Assembly: GCA_943737045.1 (NCBI GenBank)
Contig: CALSFV010000205.1
Span: 512,001 to 576,000, forward strand
Source: Parapristionchus giblindavisi
Taxonomy: Eukaryota > Nematoda > Chromadorea > Rhabditida > Diplogasteridae
Direction: 5' to 3'
DNA length: 64,000 nt
This document shows, piece by piece, positions 31,001-42,983 of this stretch. Each line of letters begins with the position of its first letter. Positions within the stretch are counted from its first letter, which is position 1. The position numbers were made by a program, and so were the translations under genes. The notes under the pieces are model-generated. The model was given only the letters and a program-made list of their open reading frames with translations. It had not been told where the DNA came from and did no database searches.

Positions 31001-31909
31001 GGCTGGATTTCGCTCGAGCGTCGGATTGGACAACTGCAGGCGATTGAAAAACGATAGATAGTCTATCTCGATCCTCACCCTCTTTTGGAAAAATGGATGT
31101 TAATATATTTATTTCATTACAATTGTGTTTTTTACATTTCAACTACTTTATCGTGAATTCTTGCATGCGTGTATCGCATATAATGTGCAGTCACGAAAAT
31201 AATAGCAAAGAGGTGAGGTAGTGTGTAAAACAACGAGGGTTTTTCTGACTCTACCGCTATTTTTGTACAGAGTATAAGACTTAATCGGTCGATAAAGTAG
31301 TTGAAATGTAAAAAAAAACGCAATTGTAATGAAATAAATATATTAACATCCACTTTTCCAAAAGAGGTGAGGATCGAGATAGAATATCTAATCGTTTTTC
31401 AATCGCTTGCAGTTGTCCGATCCGACGCTCGAGCGAAATCCAGCCAAATACTGTGTGTAGTTTGATGCTCTGCGTTGTGTAGTTTGATCTTTGATCTTTG
31501 ATCTCTGTAGGCTTTGTCATCAGGGCGACGTCGAGCTGAGCACCGACGACCTTTATGCTGATGGGGTATGAGTTGTTGTTTTTCATTGACGGACATGAAC
31601 TGCTGAACTATTTGCCTATCACTTCTCGTAAAGGCAGTGTGGCGAGAAAGTAGCGTACGCAAATAAGCAATTTGTGGGCGGTGGACTGATTGAAGTGATG
31701 CAGCCACGTCAGTTTTATCGATTGATTCATTGATTATTTTAATTTTTGAATAATTAATGTGCTGCGACGAGAGTTACTGTAGGTTGGGTCTGGTTGCAGT
31801 TTGTTTATGGTAAAAGGAAGAGTGTTTTTACATACGTTTTTTGATACGTCTAACAATGTATCGATTGGTTCTTTGAAAAAGCATTGCAATTACGATCCAC
31901 TACGTTCTT

Positions 31910-32020
31910 CAAAGACACACCCTAGTTAATTTTACTCTCCGCTCTGCCAGCGCTCTCTCGTAGAGAGAGAAAGTGAGAGACGATTACCGGCTATGCGAGT
32001 TTCAAATTAGCTCGAGGTGT
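31910..32020. mobile_element. CTCTCCGCTCTGG hairpin MITE
   Basis: ACTCTCCGCTCTGCCAGCGC with the far arm diverged (GGCTATGCGAGTTTCAAATT). It is at the intron position equivalent to 10,557 in copy 1. Confidence 0.6.
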
Positions 32021-32929
32021 GCCTTTCACAGCCAACAATAAAGCGATTGTTCTATGAATGCGACATAACACACACATTTAATGTGCATGCAAACCTATAC
32101 TTGTACATCCATAAATAGTATTAACTTAATATTATTGTTGCAGGCTTGATTCGAGATGATCTCTCGGAGGTATCGTCATCGGACGACGGACATTGTATGA
32201 TGCACTATATTCTATTTAAAAAAATTCAACCCTAATCCTGCTCATAATATTCATTATCGTTCAATAGACCACACTGACGATACCATTTGTGTACGCAAGT
32301 CGCCCACAGTACTCTTTGCTACAATATTAGTATGTCTGCAGTCGTCAAATGCTAAAATAACCAACGAATACCGTACTTTCTTTCCTCGACATCGAGTTAT
32401 AATTGCTTTTTGGATATTTTGGCGGGATTAAGGTATCCTCATTCCATAGTGTCTGGCTACAGTACTCCCAATTGTGATGTTATCCAGTAACGCTTATCGC
32501 AATATGATTGCAATGTCATTTTGCTACCGTATCATTACAGTAATAGATGTTTACAGTAACCCGTGAAGTGCACGATCTCCACTACGGCTACCAATACTGC
32601 ACACTGAAGGAGGAAGTTTGGAGGGAAGGAATGAATCTGCCCAAGTACGAGCGTTATTTTAAAAAATCTAACATTGTCTATTTATCTAACGATACCGTGT
32701 TCATAGGTGGAGTAGCTACGTTACAGATTTACAAAATGCGGTCGGCTTTCTTATTTGGCAACGTACTTTTTGTCCACGGGTTTTGCGGTTTAACACTATC
32801 TCATCTGATCTGATTCAATGATAGTTAATTGAAACAGGAAAGTAACTGGATGTTATGCGCTTGTAGGAAATGGTGAAAAGTGCATTTTTGTTTTGCAAAT
32901 AGATTTTTATTTATTGTTGAACATCACGT

Positions 32930-33045
32930 TAAAGGCACCCCGAGCTATACTGTCCACTCTGGCCACACTCTCTGGGTGTCTTTGCCTACGAGAGAGCGTT
33001 GCCAGAGCGGAGAATAAAATTAGCTCTGGCCTTTAATTATAAGGG
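32930..33045. mobile_element. CTCTCCGCTCTGG hairpin MITE
   Basis: CTGTCCACTCTGGCCACACT and GTTGCCAGAGCGGAGAATAA, at the equivalent of 11,375. Confidence 0.6.
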
Positions 33046-33732
33046 TTTCCATTCAAATACAATCAATATTTGACCCGGTCAATTTCAGGTTCTGCTGCGT
33101 AGACTTCCTTCCGCGCGGATGCCATTCAATGACGCGGGCGGACGAATGCGTCTTCCGAGCATACGCGCTTGACGCGGATCTGCGCGATCGCGAGTACGAC
33201 TATCCACTCGGGGAGTGGGAGAGGGTACGGTAGATATGGATATTGATGTAATTAGATTACGGTAGAATATGGTATCTTGCGATAGACAGTCGGCCGTTGA
33301 TCTTTGGTCCTAAAAGTCATGAGATTACGGTAGTTGAGCGATATTGATTGATATTTATTGATTAATTATTTAAGATCTAGTACGAGCGTTCCTACTGTAA
33401 GGGCAAAGCTTTCGAGTTCACGGTTAAATAGATGATGGCTTGTGGTCAAACTGTGGCTGATACGGTAAGTATTACTGATTTATTGATTGATCCCAGCTAC
33501 CGTACACTTTCGAATATTGATTGGGTAAATTTAATATGATAGGATAATGATGGTTTGGATGTTTAATACATAGTTTATGGAGTGATAAGGGAACAGTGAA
33601 TTTGATCTTTGATCTTTGATCTCTGTCCTCATTCAGTTATCCGTGTGGCGTCGTCGTGCAGAATCGGCCAAGTTCTACCTCTTCCCGGTCCCAGAAGACA
33701 TCTTTGCCCTTCCCATTGATGTACACTCGAAT

Positions 33733-33781
33733 CCTTTGAGGTAAGAGGATTTATCGATGAAAAATCCTCTTACCTCAAAGG
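33733..33781 (+). repeat. 19-bp hairpin enclosing a 5' splice site
   Basis: CCTTTGAGGTAAGAGGATT (exon end plus donor) is followed after 11 bases by its exact complement. Copy 1 at 12,197 lacks the inverted arm. The donor of this DEPDC5 intron would be base-paired in the RNA. Confidence 0.75.
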
Positions 33782-36582
33782 AAACGATAGTTACAGTAAT
33801 CCTAGAGCTCATTGATTTCTTGCAGACAACCAATCAAGATCAAGATTGATCGAGGAACGCTGAAGGAGACGGAGGTGAGAGAGTTTTATTGTTTTTCCCT
33901 TATTATTCTCCCGAATTGCCTCACCAAGATTTAGTAGGCATTATAAACGGCATGAAACATGTATCCACCATGTTGTAATTTCGAAACTTTATATTTTATG
34001 GCCCGACCGTATTCGGAGGTGTTTGCCACAACTCATCATCAGAACTCAGTATATGAACATCTACAGTAACCACATCTACAGTAACCATGATAATACTGTA
34101 TCTCCCCTATTTCAGCTTCCATCTGTGATGCGTTCTCTACTTCATCATCGTGGTTTCGTCTCACTCGCGTGTCCCGTGCACAAGAAACGATCGGAGATTA
34201 GCCAGTACGTTTGTTACTGTAATTACACGATTGTGAAACGTCGCCGCACCACCGTGGTGAAGTAAGGCACACCACCACAATATGTCTATTACATATACTT
34301 TGTGCACTGGACAGGCGGAATGTTCGCGTCACTCGAACGACCAACCACTGGCCAGCCATTATACTATTGGAGCTGAAACCACATGCTCAGTCATCGATAC
34401 CGAAACGCAGGGTACGGTAGGGTTGCGGGTTACGGTAGATTGGATTATGTAGAGGAGTGCTATGTAGTTTTGGTCTCCATCACCTCTCGGTATCCCTATT
34501 AATGATTGTGTAAACTGTAAGGTATCAGGCATTTTTGGACATGGGTTCTACATTCACACCCGTTGAATCTGTGTTTCACGATGGTCATAAACAACCTTGT
34601 GAGATTTGGCAAACCGATGATGCGTTGGCAATTCGTCATAGAATGTATAGTATATTCCCATATTATTAGCGCTGCTGTCCCGCTGCGTACCGGTCCCTTC
34701 CGTGCTCCCGATCCCGCCCCGAATGAGTGAGTGATTACGGTAGTCGAAAGAACTCCGGTTGTCGATCGTTAACTATATTATGTTTGCTGACTGGCTTATC
34801 ATTACAATGCTTTTCCATTCTCTCACAGAGAGGCTTCATATTGTGTCCCCCTCTACCGTATGTCATCTACACCCCACATCACACCATAATTCCTATTCAA
34901 TCAAAAACTTGTGTTCTTTATTTCATTTCGGGTTTGTTCTCGATTCTCGGGACCTGAGTGTAGGAGGTATTTGTGTCCATATTATCATTTGGCGCAGTAT
35001 TCGTGAAGATTGGCAAACTGTTCTTTTGATAAATGTGAGCTCAGCGAGTTTCAAGCCTCCCATTTTGTTAAATGCCCATGCTACGCTCGTGGCATTGCAA
35101 ACAGGTCTACAAACAGTATGCCAAGCTTCATGAGTACCAGCCATGCAGTTGTTTCCCTAATATCACTCACAAGCCTCTCCTGTGTTGCACTGCCTCAGTG
35201 TGGTTTGATCTTTGATCTTTCATCTCTTTTCAGCTGCACGGAGGTCGAGCAAGATGAGGCGCTGCGAGAGCTGCGCAGCTACTGCAACGATCCGGAGAAA
35301 CTGGAGAAGTTTGCCCGTGATCTGGGCTACATGTAGATTGTAGTTTGTAGTTTGAACTTTGGTCTTTGATCTTTTATCTGTAATTTTGTAGATTGAACTC
35401 GGTAGTATGTATATAGGTCGAAGTTGTATAGATTATATTCATAACGTTGTACAAGTTCATTCTCCGCATTTTTAGGGGGGCCAATAATTTGGTCAAAGTG
35501 GGGCCAATAATTTGCTAAAAGTTGAGTCTCGAATTAGGCTACCAGACAAGCCCCACTTGAAAAGTTGAGCCATTAATTTGGTCAAAATAATGCCCCCACT
35601 AAACTTTTCGCTAAACTTTAGTCCCAATTAATGGCTCAACTTTTCAAGTGGGGCCAAAAATTTGGTCATAATAATGGCCCCACTAAACTTTTCGCTAAAC
35701 TTTAGTCCCAATTAATGGCTCAACTTTTCAAGTGCGGTCAATAATTTGGCCAGTAATTTGGCTCGACCACTAAAAGTTTAGCCCTTTATTTGCTTACTTT
35801 TATTCCAGTTCCATTTATGTTTATTACATATTTAAATGATTTATACATCAATTAACTTCTTTATCCTCAGAACAAACAATATTTACATATCAATTACAAC
35901 ATGAAAATGCAAATGCAACGAACGATAAACATTTAATGGATCTTGTATCATTAACAATATATAACTTCTAACAATATTATAACTTCTTATTTTATTTATA
36001 ACAATACAATCGCGCTTACGAGAGAATCGAAAAGAGCTAATTTTCTGATACTTAGTGGTCTGTGTTCTACGACTATACTGATGACGATGGATAGTCATTT
36101 TGTAGGTTGATACCAGATGCCGTCGCGTCGAAATCACAATTTCAATGAATCTATCAATGCTAAATTAGGCGACTATGTTCCCCGGGGTAGAACTTGATGG
36201 CGAACCTGTCTAATTCATTTTTTCAAGAAAGAATTTCAAAAAACGGTGTTCGCTCAAAGGCAAGTGTATTACGTTGACAAAACGATCCCCCCCCCCCCCC
36301 CCCGGAAATGCGGGATTTTTTTTGCAGATTCGAACGGAAATTTCCCAATGTTGTGAGGAAAGCTGCGCGCAAAAAATAGTTTTCACGCGCCCATCTATAG
36401 ATTCTAGATTCAAAATGAACATGTCCATCGTCATCAACAACCTTGAAAACTCGACCCCTAAAATTTGATTTTTAACTGGGCCAGACCCCACTCCCTGCAG
36501 TTCTCTCGCAAGCGGACTCATATGAAAACAATGTACATTCGCCTATTGAATAACAACAAAATATGTTGGTGACAATACACAG

Positions 36583-36852
36583 TATACTCCGGTATTTTTT
36601 TCCGTGGGGAGGGCCAGGGGCAGCACCATGGTGTGGGATTAGGGAGAAACCCAAGAGATTTGGGGGTGGACTTCAAATTCCGTGGGGCATGTCATTCATT
36701 CCACGCCATGGGGCACACCTTTCAGTTATCCCGTGGGGCAGGCCGTTAATTCCAGAACATGGATTACGCCGTCCTGAGGCCAAATCCCGTGGGTGTGCCC
36801 TAGTTCCACACCATTGTGCTGCCCACGGACATAAAAGATACCGGAGTACGCA
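36583..36852. mobile_element. Palindromic element with TACTCCGGTAT ends
   Basis: Inverted ends TACTCCGGTAT and ATACCGGAGTA continue into complementary GCAGCACCATGGTGTGG and CCACACCATTGTGCTGC. Repeats of CCGTGGGGCA fill the centre. About 270 bp. Confidence 0.65.
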
Positions 36853-37534
36853 TAAAGTCATGGGACGCTTTAAAAAATATTTTTTGTAACTTTTGCTCGA
36901 GGAAAGTAATCATCTTTCGAATCAAAGCGTGCAACTCATCAAGGAATACAACCATGATGTGTTGGTGTAATTAAATTAGTTGCATAGTAGTAATCTTTTA
37001 AGGCCCAATCGTTTAGGTCTTCGAAAACTATGCTTCCAACGCAGGGAGCTTCGCAATTTATCAAATAATGATTTCCCTTGGATTGGTTTAGTTCTGATTC
37101 CATTGCTGAGGTGTGCTCGTTTTCAGCGCGCCGTGAGTGGGCACACGTGGGCGGAACCGTCGCTTTCGGCAAGAACCACCCGGTCTTGGCACCCGACCTA
37201 CCCAATTTAGCCAAAACAATTTAGGCAAGAAATTCTCTAAAATATATCGGAGCTTTGAAAGTAAGATTTCATCAGAAGGGCGCAGGGACGCGAGAGCTGT
37301 GTGAGAGAAACCATACGTATAACAATAAGGCTACTTGCTGTAATTGTGTGGGCAGAATTTTTGCTGCGGGTCTGAAAAGAATCAGAACTAAAACAAAATC
37401 AGGAAATCATTTTATAAATTGAGAAGCTGATTGCGTACGAAACATTATTTTAGAACGCATTCTTAACGGCAGGGTCTCAGTCTTTCCAAAAAAAAATTTC
37501 ATGCCCTGAAAAAAAATGAAGAGCTGTATCCTGT

Positions 37535-37650
37535 GGCCGTGCAAGAACCGTTTTCCAGGAAAATGTGACGTTATTAGCGTAGGCGAAGGCATTTTCCAAA
37601 AATACTCCGCCTACGCTAACGACGTCACATCTTCCTGGAAAACGGTTCAT
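37535..37650. mobile_element. GTGACGT-type MITE, near-palindromic
   Basis: GAACCGTTTTCCAGGAAAAT, GTGACGTTATTAGCGTAGGC and the mirrored GCCTACGCTAACGACGTCAC ... GGAAAACGGTTC form long inverted arms. Confidence 0.65.
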
Positions 37651-37699
37651 GCATACAGCCACTGGGGATAAATATCACTCTCATTTTGCCCCTTACAAT

Positions 37700-38700
37700 A
37701 TAGTGGTCTCACAAGGGAACATTGTGGACTTTGCCTGGCCATATGACAAGGCAATATCATAACTACAATACGTTTTCGATGATGATTACGAATATCTTTT
37801 TAGGAGTGCATAGACGAGCTGAGTTTCGAAAAAAGCGATATTGAAATTCGGCTAGTGAATTTGAAAATTCGCGAGGGGTAGTGTAAACTCATCTATCAAC
37901 CTTCGAGACAACGACCTGTGTGGTGTAGTGAATAAGGTGTCCGCGTTAACTTTTGATTGTCACTGGTTCGATCCCTCTAGCAGCACTTTTCTTTTGCTTA
38001 TTTTCTTGATGTCAAGGTCGTAAGATTAAAACGTGTTGTTGTGATCATGAAAGCCAGAAAAGAGAACACACATCTCATTGAAAGAGTGATGGTCATGCGA
38101 TATGTTGAATAAGATGCACAAAGGCCATAGGTGGGCGCGAGAAAACGATTATTTTTTGCGCACAGCCTTGCCTTCCCTTGCGGGGCTTGCACATAGCCTT
38201 GTTTCGCAAACTTTGAAAAATTTCCAGTGGAATTTGCTAAAAAATGGCCCTGCGCACAGCCTTGTCTTACTTTTCCCCGATTTGCGCAGTCTTTCCCCAG
38301 CGTGCCCACCTATGACAAAGGCCTTTTAACGACATACAAAAGCGCGCGAGAAAGGATCAACGAGCGATAAAGAAGCATGAACCTGACATCAACAAAACAG
38401 CAAAACAAAAGTGCTGCAAGCGGGATCGAACCAGTGACAGTCAAAAGCTAACGCGGACGCCTTATCCACTACACTTCACAGGTCGTTGCATCGAAGGTTG
38501 ATAGATCAGTTCACCAATGTTTGTGCACTATCCCTCGCGAATTTTCAAATTGACTAGCCGAATTTCGATTTTCTCGAAACTCAGCTCGTCTAGGCACTCC
38601 TAAAAAAGAGATTAGTAATCACCATCGAAAACTTATTCTAGTTATGATCATAATGATATTGCCTTCGCTTATGGCCAGGCCAAGTCCACAAAGTTCTATT
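37700..38700. mobile_element. 1-kb fold-back element with tRNA-Lys-like arms
   Basis: Long inverted arms (about 37,700-37,990 and 38,400-38,700) each contain a tRNA-like segment: + strand 37,915-37,990 and minus strand 38,412-38,490. Both have an A box like GTAGTGGATAAGG, a loop CTTTTGA that would carry a TTT (Lys) anticodon, and the B box GGTTCGATCCC. The closing anticodon pair differs (A-T in the left, G-C in the right) while pairing is kept. Other stem positions mismatch, so function as tRNA is doubtful. Confidence 0.6.
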
Positions 38701-40625
38701 ATCAGCTCACATATCCCGCCTGGGCAGTCCTGACGTCATAGGAGGTATAGCTAGGTTATCGGTTATCAAAATGCGGCCAGGATTTTCGATTTTTGGGAAA
38801 TTTTGGCTCAAAATGCGATCAGGCTTGGTACTTTATTACATACTTTTCGACCAATGCCTGACGTCGCTTCAGAAGAACATGGCTTTTCACTAAAGAATAT
38901 ACGTGTTCGAAAACTGCAAGCGTCATCATTATGCAGCAGTGAACTGATCTAATAATACCAATACATCATGGTTGTATTTCTTGATGAGGTGCACACATTG
39001 ACTCAAATATCAACTTGATATCTTTCCTAAATCAAGTTTCAAAAAAATGAAATAAAGCGTCCTACGACTTTATGGCTATAGCCTGTACAGCTACACGGGG
39101 AGGGGCACTTATGTTGACTGCTAGTGTGATGGACGGCGAACTGGTAGTAGAAGACGTACACCTGAACAAAGGACAATGAACAAAGTTAATCGATAAACAA
39201 CGATAGTTAACGAATCGTTACATTTGCCTTACGCCGTAACGACGGAGACGCGGCAGAGGAGGTTACGGTGTAGGCACTTAAGGCAAATGTAACGATACAG
39301 AAATCAATAACATGTCAGATCTTTCAAAATCAATCAAAAATCAACTAACCCAGCCACTTTGCGCCGGTGACGGCTTGAGGACGAAGCGACAAGACGCTGA
39401 AACATGAAAAAATTAACGGTCTCAAACGCTTTCGACTAAATTGGCATGAATACTAACTACTTACAATTAAATACCCTTAACATTTCATAAGTAGTAAGAT
39501 GCTTACTGTTCTAGCAGAGTCGAATTGAACGGGTCCATCTTGAGAGAGCAGAGATTCCCTTGTTGTTCCCTGTAACAAACTAAATTAGTGAAAAAGAACA
39601 ATTAATGAGCACAGTTAATGAAAGAGCGAAAACAACTATAGCCAACTCAACTAGCAAAATACTTTGAAAAGTAGAATACAAACTAGTATGCAACGAGAAC
39701 AACATTATTTAGTTGAAAAACTTCCATGGCGGGCATGCCGACGTGAACAAACAAGAAATGTATTAGCAAACATCGCCGACCTATTTTACGGCTCTCGATG
39801 AAACGGCTCGACTTACCGTAGTTGGGTCATTATTTAAGCCAAAAGTTTAGCTCAACTTTGTGACTTAAATAACAGCCCCACTTCGAACCAAATTATTGGC
39901 TCAACCACCAAAATAATGGCTCAACTTTTCACACTCGACCAAATTATTGGCCCCCCTAAAAATGCGGAGTTCCATCTTGTCTCTATTTTCCCTTGATGCC
40001 ATTTCTCCCCTAAAATATATTCTCAAAATGTAAGCTCAGTTCTTATTTTTTGTTTGCTATTTTGTTTATATACCATGCACATGCGAGAGTATTAAGCAGA
40101 GATAGTTAACGAGTACGTTTTATAATTTAATGTGGTGTACACAAGTCACGATAAAAGATGCGAGAGTGCGCACAACGAGCAGTCTTTTTCACTTCTTTTC
40201 GAGACTTTTGAACAAATAGAATTTGTTGTTCAATGTTTAGTTCACTTATTGTTAGAGATTATTCAGGAAAAGTGCTGATAGGATACTACCGTTAATATTA
40301 TAGAATTACAAAAGTTTTGCATACATCGCGCAAATGCCGAATATAGTAAACTTCTCCACCGTTGAGAAAAACGCACTCCAAAATTTTCGCCTAATTTCAT
40401 GAGGTTTTTCCGAACGTTTTGTAAATGCATATAATTTTATTTTTGCTGAAAGCCCAATTAAATGACGAGAAGACGCCATAAAAATCGATGAAATAAGAGA
40501 AAATGGTATGTCGCGCGAAGAAGTGGGCGGAGTCTGAGTATTGCGCGGCAAATAGCGGAATTTGTATTGTTCGGACAGTTTTAATTCTGTAATACTCGGG
40601 AAGAATTTCTTATCTTGAACATGTT

Positions 40626-40975
40626 ATAATAATTATAATTTATCTACGCCCGAGGCGCAACAGCAATTGAATGAACAATAGGTCACAGTATTCTGGTTCA
40701 AGCAATTTTTCTTCCAAAGCAAGACAAAGGAGAGACCATTGTATTCGAGAGAGTTTGTATGTTGAGCGGTCGTTCTTGCTTTGAAAGTCATGAGAACGCT
40801 GTGAGGTGGTAAAATATGATTGACGACTCTCCGGATTCATTGAGAAAGTGATAATTCGACGATATGGAGGTGGGCATCCAATCGATGTTTAAATAATCGA
40901 ATATTGGGGGCGGTTCGGATATTAACTGGTAATTGGGAGTATAATCGGGCTGTTCTGAGTGGGAAAGAATGAAAA
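40626..40975 (-). mobile_element. 5'-truncated LINE fragment (C-terminus and 3' UTR)
   Basis: On the minus strand the frame LPVNIRTAPNIRLFKHRLDA is the usual end of LINE ORF2, followed by a 200-bp 3' UTR and an AT-rich tail TAGATAAATTATAATTATTA. The upstream region of the other GPN3 copies lacks it; ATGTT is repeated at both edges. The 3' UTR contains the 124-bp AG/GT segment. Confidence 0.65.
40682..40805. mobile_element. 124-bp AG/GT-site element, copy 1
   Basis: The segment begins GTCACAGTATTCTGG and ends AACGCTGTGAG, flanked by AG on the left and GT on the right. It differs from 42461-42584 at about two positions. It lies in the LINE 3' UTR. Confidence 0.6.
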
Positions 40976-41045
40976 TGTTGTACCTTTTGTATCGTTTTTG
41001 TTGCATATCGTAAGCCATATGTGCAATCCACTCGAGTTCCTGTGT

Positions 41046-41180
41046 AATAAAGCTACTTTTTCCATTATTGATCGGTCTCGTTATTGTTGAAAGGCGGTTA
41101 TAGCATCCGCGAGTATACTGTAGATATTGATCTATGAAGTTTTAATTATTGATTGATTAATTTTCTCAGTCTGTACAACA
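41046..41180 (+). promoter_or_regulatory. Poly(A) signal and trans-splice acceptor before GPN3 copy 3
   Basis: AATAAA at 41046-41051, TTTTCTCAG ending at 41169, ATG at 41181. Confidence 0.6.
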
Positions 41181-41594
41181 ATGAAGTGTCTCCAACTCGT
41201 GATCGGACCTGCGGGCAGTGGAAAGGTAGATTATGACTCTCGATTTGTACACCCGTTGTATTGATGTTTCGACCGTTTTCCTAATTTATTACGCGTTTAA
41301 GAACTTTGGTAATTGGGGAACACTTGGGATAATGTAAATCCAATAATATTAATTCGTTGAGAATCACATTAGCCACTGACATCAATCAATAACCAGACGA
41401 ATACTGTACCGCTTTTGTCTATTTGCCTGCATAATCAATCAATAATATGATATTAATCAATCAATAATATTTACAGTCAACATACTGTTCTGTGATGGCT
41501 AATCACTTTGCCGCTCTTCATCGACCCGTTGAGATCGTCAACCTCGATCCGGCAGCTGAGTCATTCAATTACACACCCTCCGTTGGTAAGTTCG

Positions 41595-41690
41595 AGTGTT
41601 ATCCACTCTGGCCACGCTCTCTCGTAGACGAAGAAAGCGAGAGAGCATTGCTAGATCGGACAGTTCAAGTTAGCTCGGGGTGTACCCACA
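41595..41690. mobile_element. CTCTCCGCTCTGG hairpin MITE in GPN3 copy 3 intron 2
   Basis: Arms TATCCACTCTGGCCACGCTC and GAGCATTGCTAGATCGGACA enclose CTCGTAGACGAAGAAAGC. It is absent from the same intron of the other copies. Confidence 0.6.
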
Positions 41691-42460
41691 TCGTTCCGAT
41701 CTTTGTCAATCATACCAATATGAGGTTTAGTTCATGGTTTCGTAAGTAAAATATTGTATCCCTTTGTAGATATCCGTGATTTGATTTGTGTCGACGACGT
41801 TCTGGAAGATGAAGATATCATTATGGGACCAAATAGAGGACTCGTATTCTGCATGGAGTAAGAGGGACCGGGTATTACGGTAGCGGACGGTTTTGGTTAC
41901 GGTAGGAAGGGGGGGCTGCTGTGGTAAGGGCATATAGTATCATGATGAAATAGTGGCGATGTAAACGGCGACAATCGCAGATTAATGATCAGCTATGCTG
42001 ACAACTTTAGCTACTTTTGATGTTGTAACCGTGAAATGGACTCATTTAGGCAGTGAATGATGAAATAGTGTTTGATGAGACGAAAGACGTTTGACTGATT
42101 ATAGTCGACTTTAATTTAATTTAATTCATTGAATAAATGTGATAGCAAGTGATAAGTCTCTATATATTTTGATATTTATCAGATACGTCTCACAGAACAT
42201 GGAATGGATTCGTGATCAGCTCACAGATGGCGATGATGCCTACGTCATCATTGACTGTCCCGGACAGATTGAGCTGTACTCCCATCTGCCGGTTAGAGAT
42301 TATTGATTGATTGACGGGTACGGTAGTTAGTGATTATGTTAACTACCCTGTAAATCGGACTTTGGTGGTATGACATTGTCGTTTTTGTTGTTATTGATTG
42401 ACTTGTTTGGCTAGTTAATTGATTGATTGGTTGTTTTATCGATTGATTGATTGCCTTCAG

Positions 42461-42584
42461 GTCACAGTATTCTGGTCCAAGCCATTTTTCTTCCAAAGCA
42501 AGACAAAGGAGAGACCATTGTATTCGAGAGAGTTTGTATGTTGAGCGGTCGTTCTTGCTTTGAAAGTCATGAGAACGCTGTGAG
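42461..42584 (+). mobile_element. 124-bp AG/GT-site element at GPN3 copy 3 exon 5 acceptor
   Basis: The original intron end TTGCCTTCAG is intact at 42451-42460, then 124 bp intervene before exon 5 (GTAATGAAGG). The insert itself starts GT and ends AG, so the boundary AG/GT is recreated. If the old acceptor is used, 124 nt enter the mRNA and shift the frame; if the new TGTGAG is used, the message is unchanged. Confidence 0.7.
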
Positions 42585-42983
42585 GTAATGAAGGACATAG
42601 TAACAGCGTTTCGCGCCTGGGACTACAACGTCTGCTCGCTCTTAATGATCGACTCGCATTTTGTGCTCGAACCGGAAAAGTAAGTGGGGGATGAGAGGTT
42701 ACGGTAAGCTGATTGTGGGATACGGTAGGAATCATTGGAGATATATCGTAGGGCAGATATCTGATTGCGGTCTGAAAACATTGCACTCTATTGCACTGCC
42801 AATTCTATCCTCTAAATCTTTTATGTAGATTCTCTAAAACGTTAATTCACCAAGCTGAAATTATGTACAACTGACCCTTCTATTTGACTTATTGTATTAG
42901 GATAAGAAGAAGAACTTATTCTAAGGAAATGAGTGACTGACGTAGCCTTAGGTAAAGTTAGCGATAAGTTAGGGTCTTACTTA

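Larger units (their letters stand above)
31413..35336 (+). pseudogene. DEPDC5/Iml1-like, 3' half, copy 2 (decayed)
   Basis: It has the same exon order as copy 1: about 31,413 and 31,511, a partial DEP exon at 31,651-31,710, then 32146-32196, 32558-32645, 33089-33224, 33375-33464, 33637-33740, 33826-33874, 34117-34204, 34290-34406 and 35233-35338. The exon before DEP and the DEP N-terminal half are deleted. Stops interrupt the frame at 33378-33380 (TAG), 33429-33431 (TAG replacing TGG) and 34374-34376 (TGA replacing TGG). The terminal exon keeps the natural end ARDLGYM and a TAG stop. It cannot make a DEPDC5 C-terminal protein. Confidence 0.8.
35462..39969. mobile_element. 4.5-kb DNA element with 30-bp inverted ends, nested repeats
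   Basis: The ends read CTCCGCATTTTTAGGGGGGC and CCAATAATTTGG inward, in inverted orientation. The flanks join exactly to the 3' flank of DEPDC5 copy 1 (23,220) with TT possibly duplicated. Sub-terminal DNA holds repeats of AATGGCTCAACTTTTCAAGT. Inside are a 17-base C run at 36,287, a 270-bp palindromic element at 36,583, a GTGACGT-type MITE at 37,535 and a 1-kb fold-back with tRNA-like arms. No transposase is recognised, so it is non-autonomous or very diverged. Confidence 0.7.

Noticed and set aside
35575..35760. CRISPR-like repeated words AATGGCTCAACTTTTCAAG
   Set aside because: Imperfect sub-terminal repeats of a DNA transposon in a eukaryotic genome; no spacer pattern.
40682..40805. 124-bp segment as a normal spliced intron
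   Set aside because: Donor GTCACA and acceptor without a pyrimidine tract are poor; kept only as one reading of a mobile segment.
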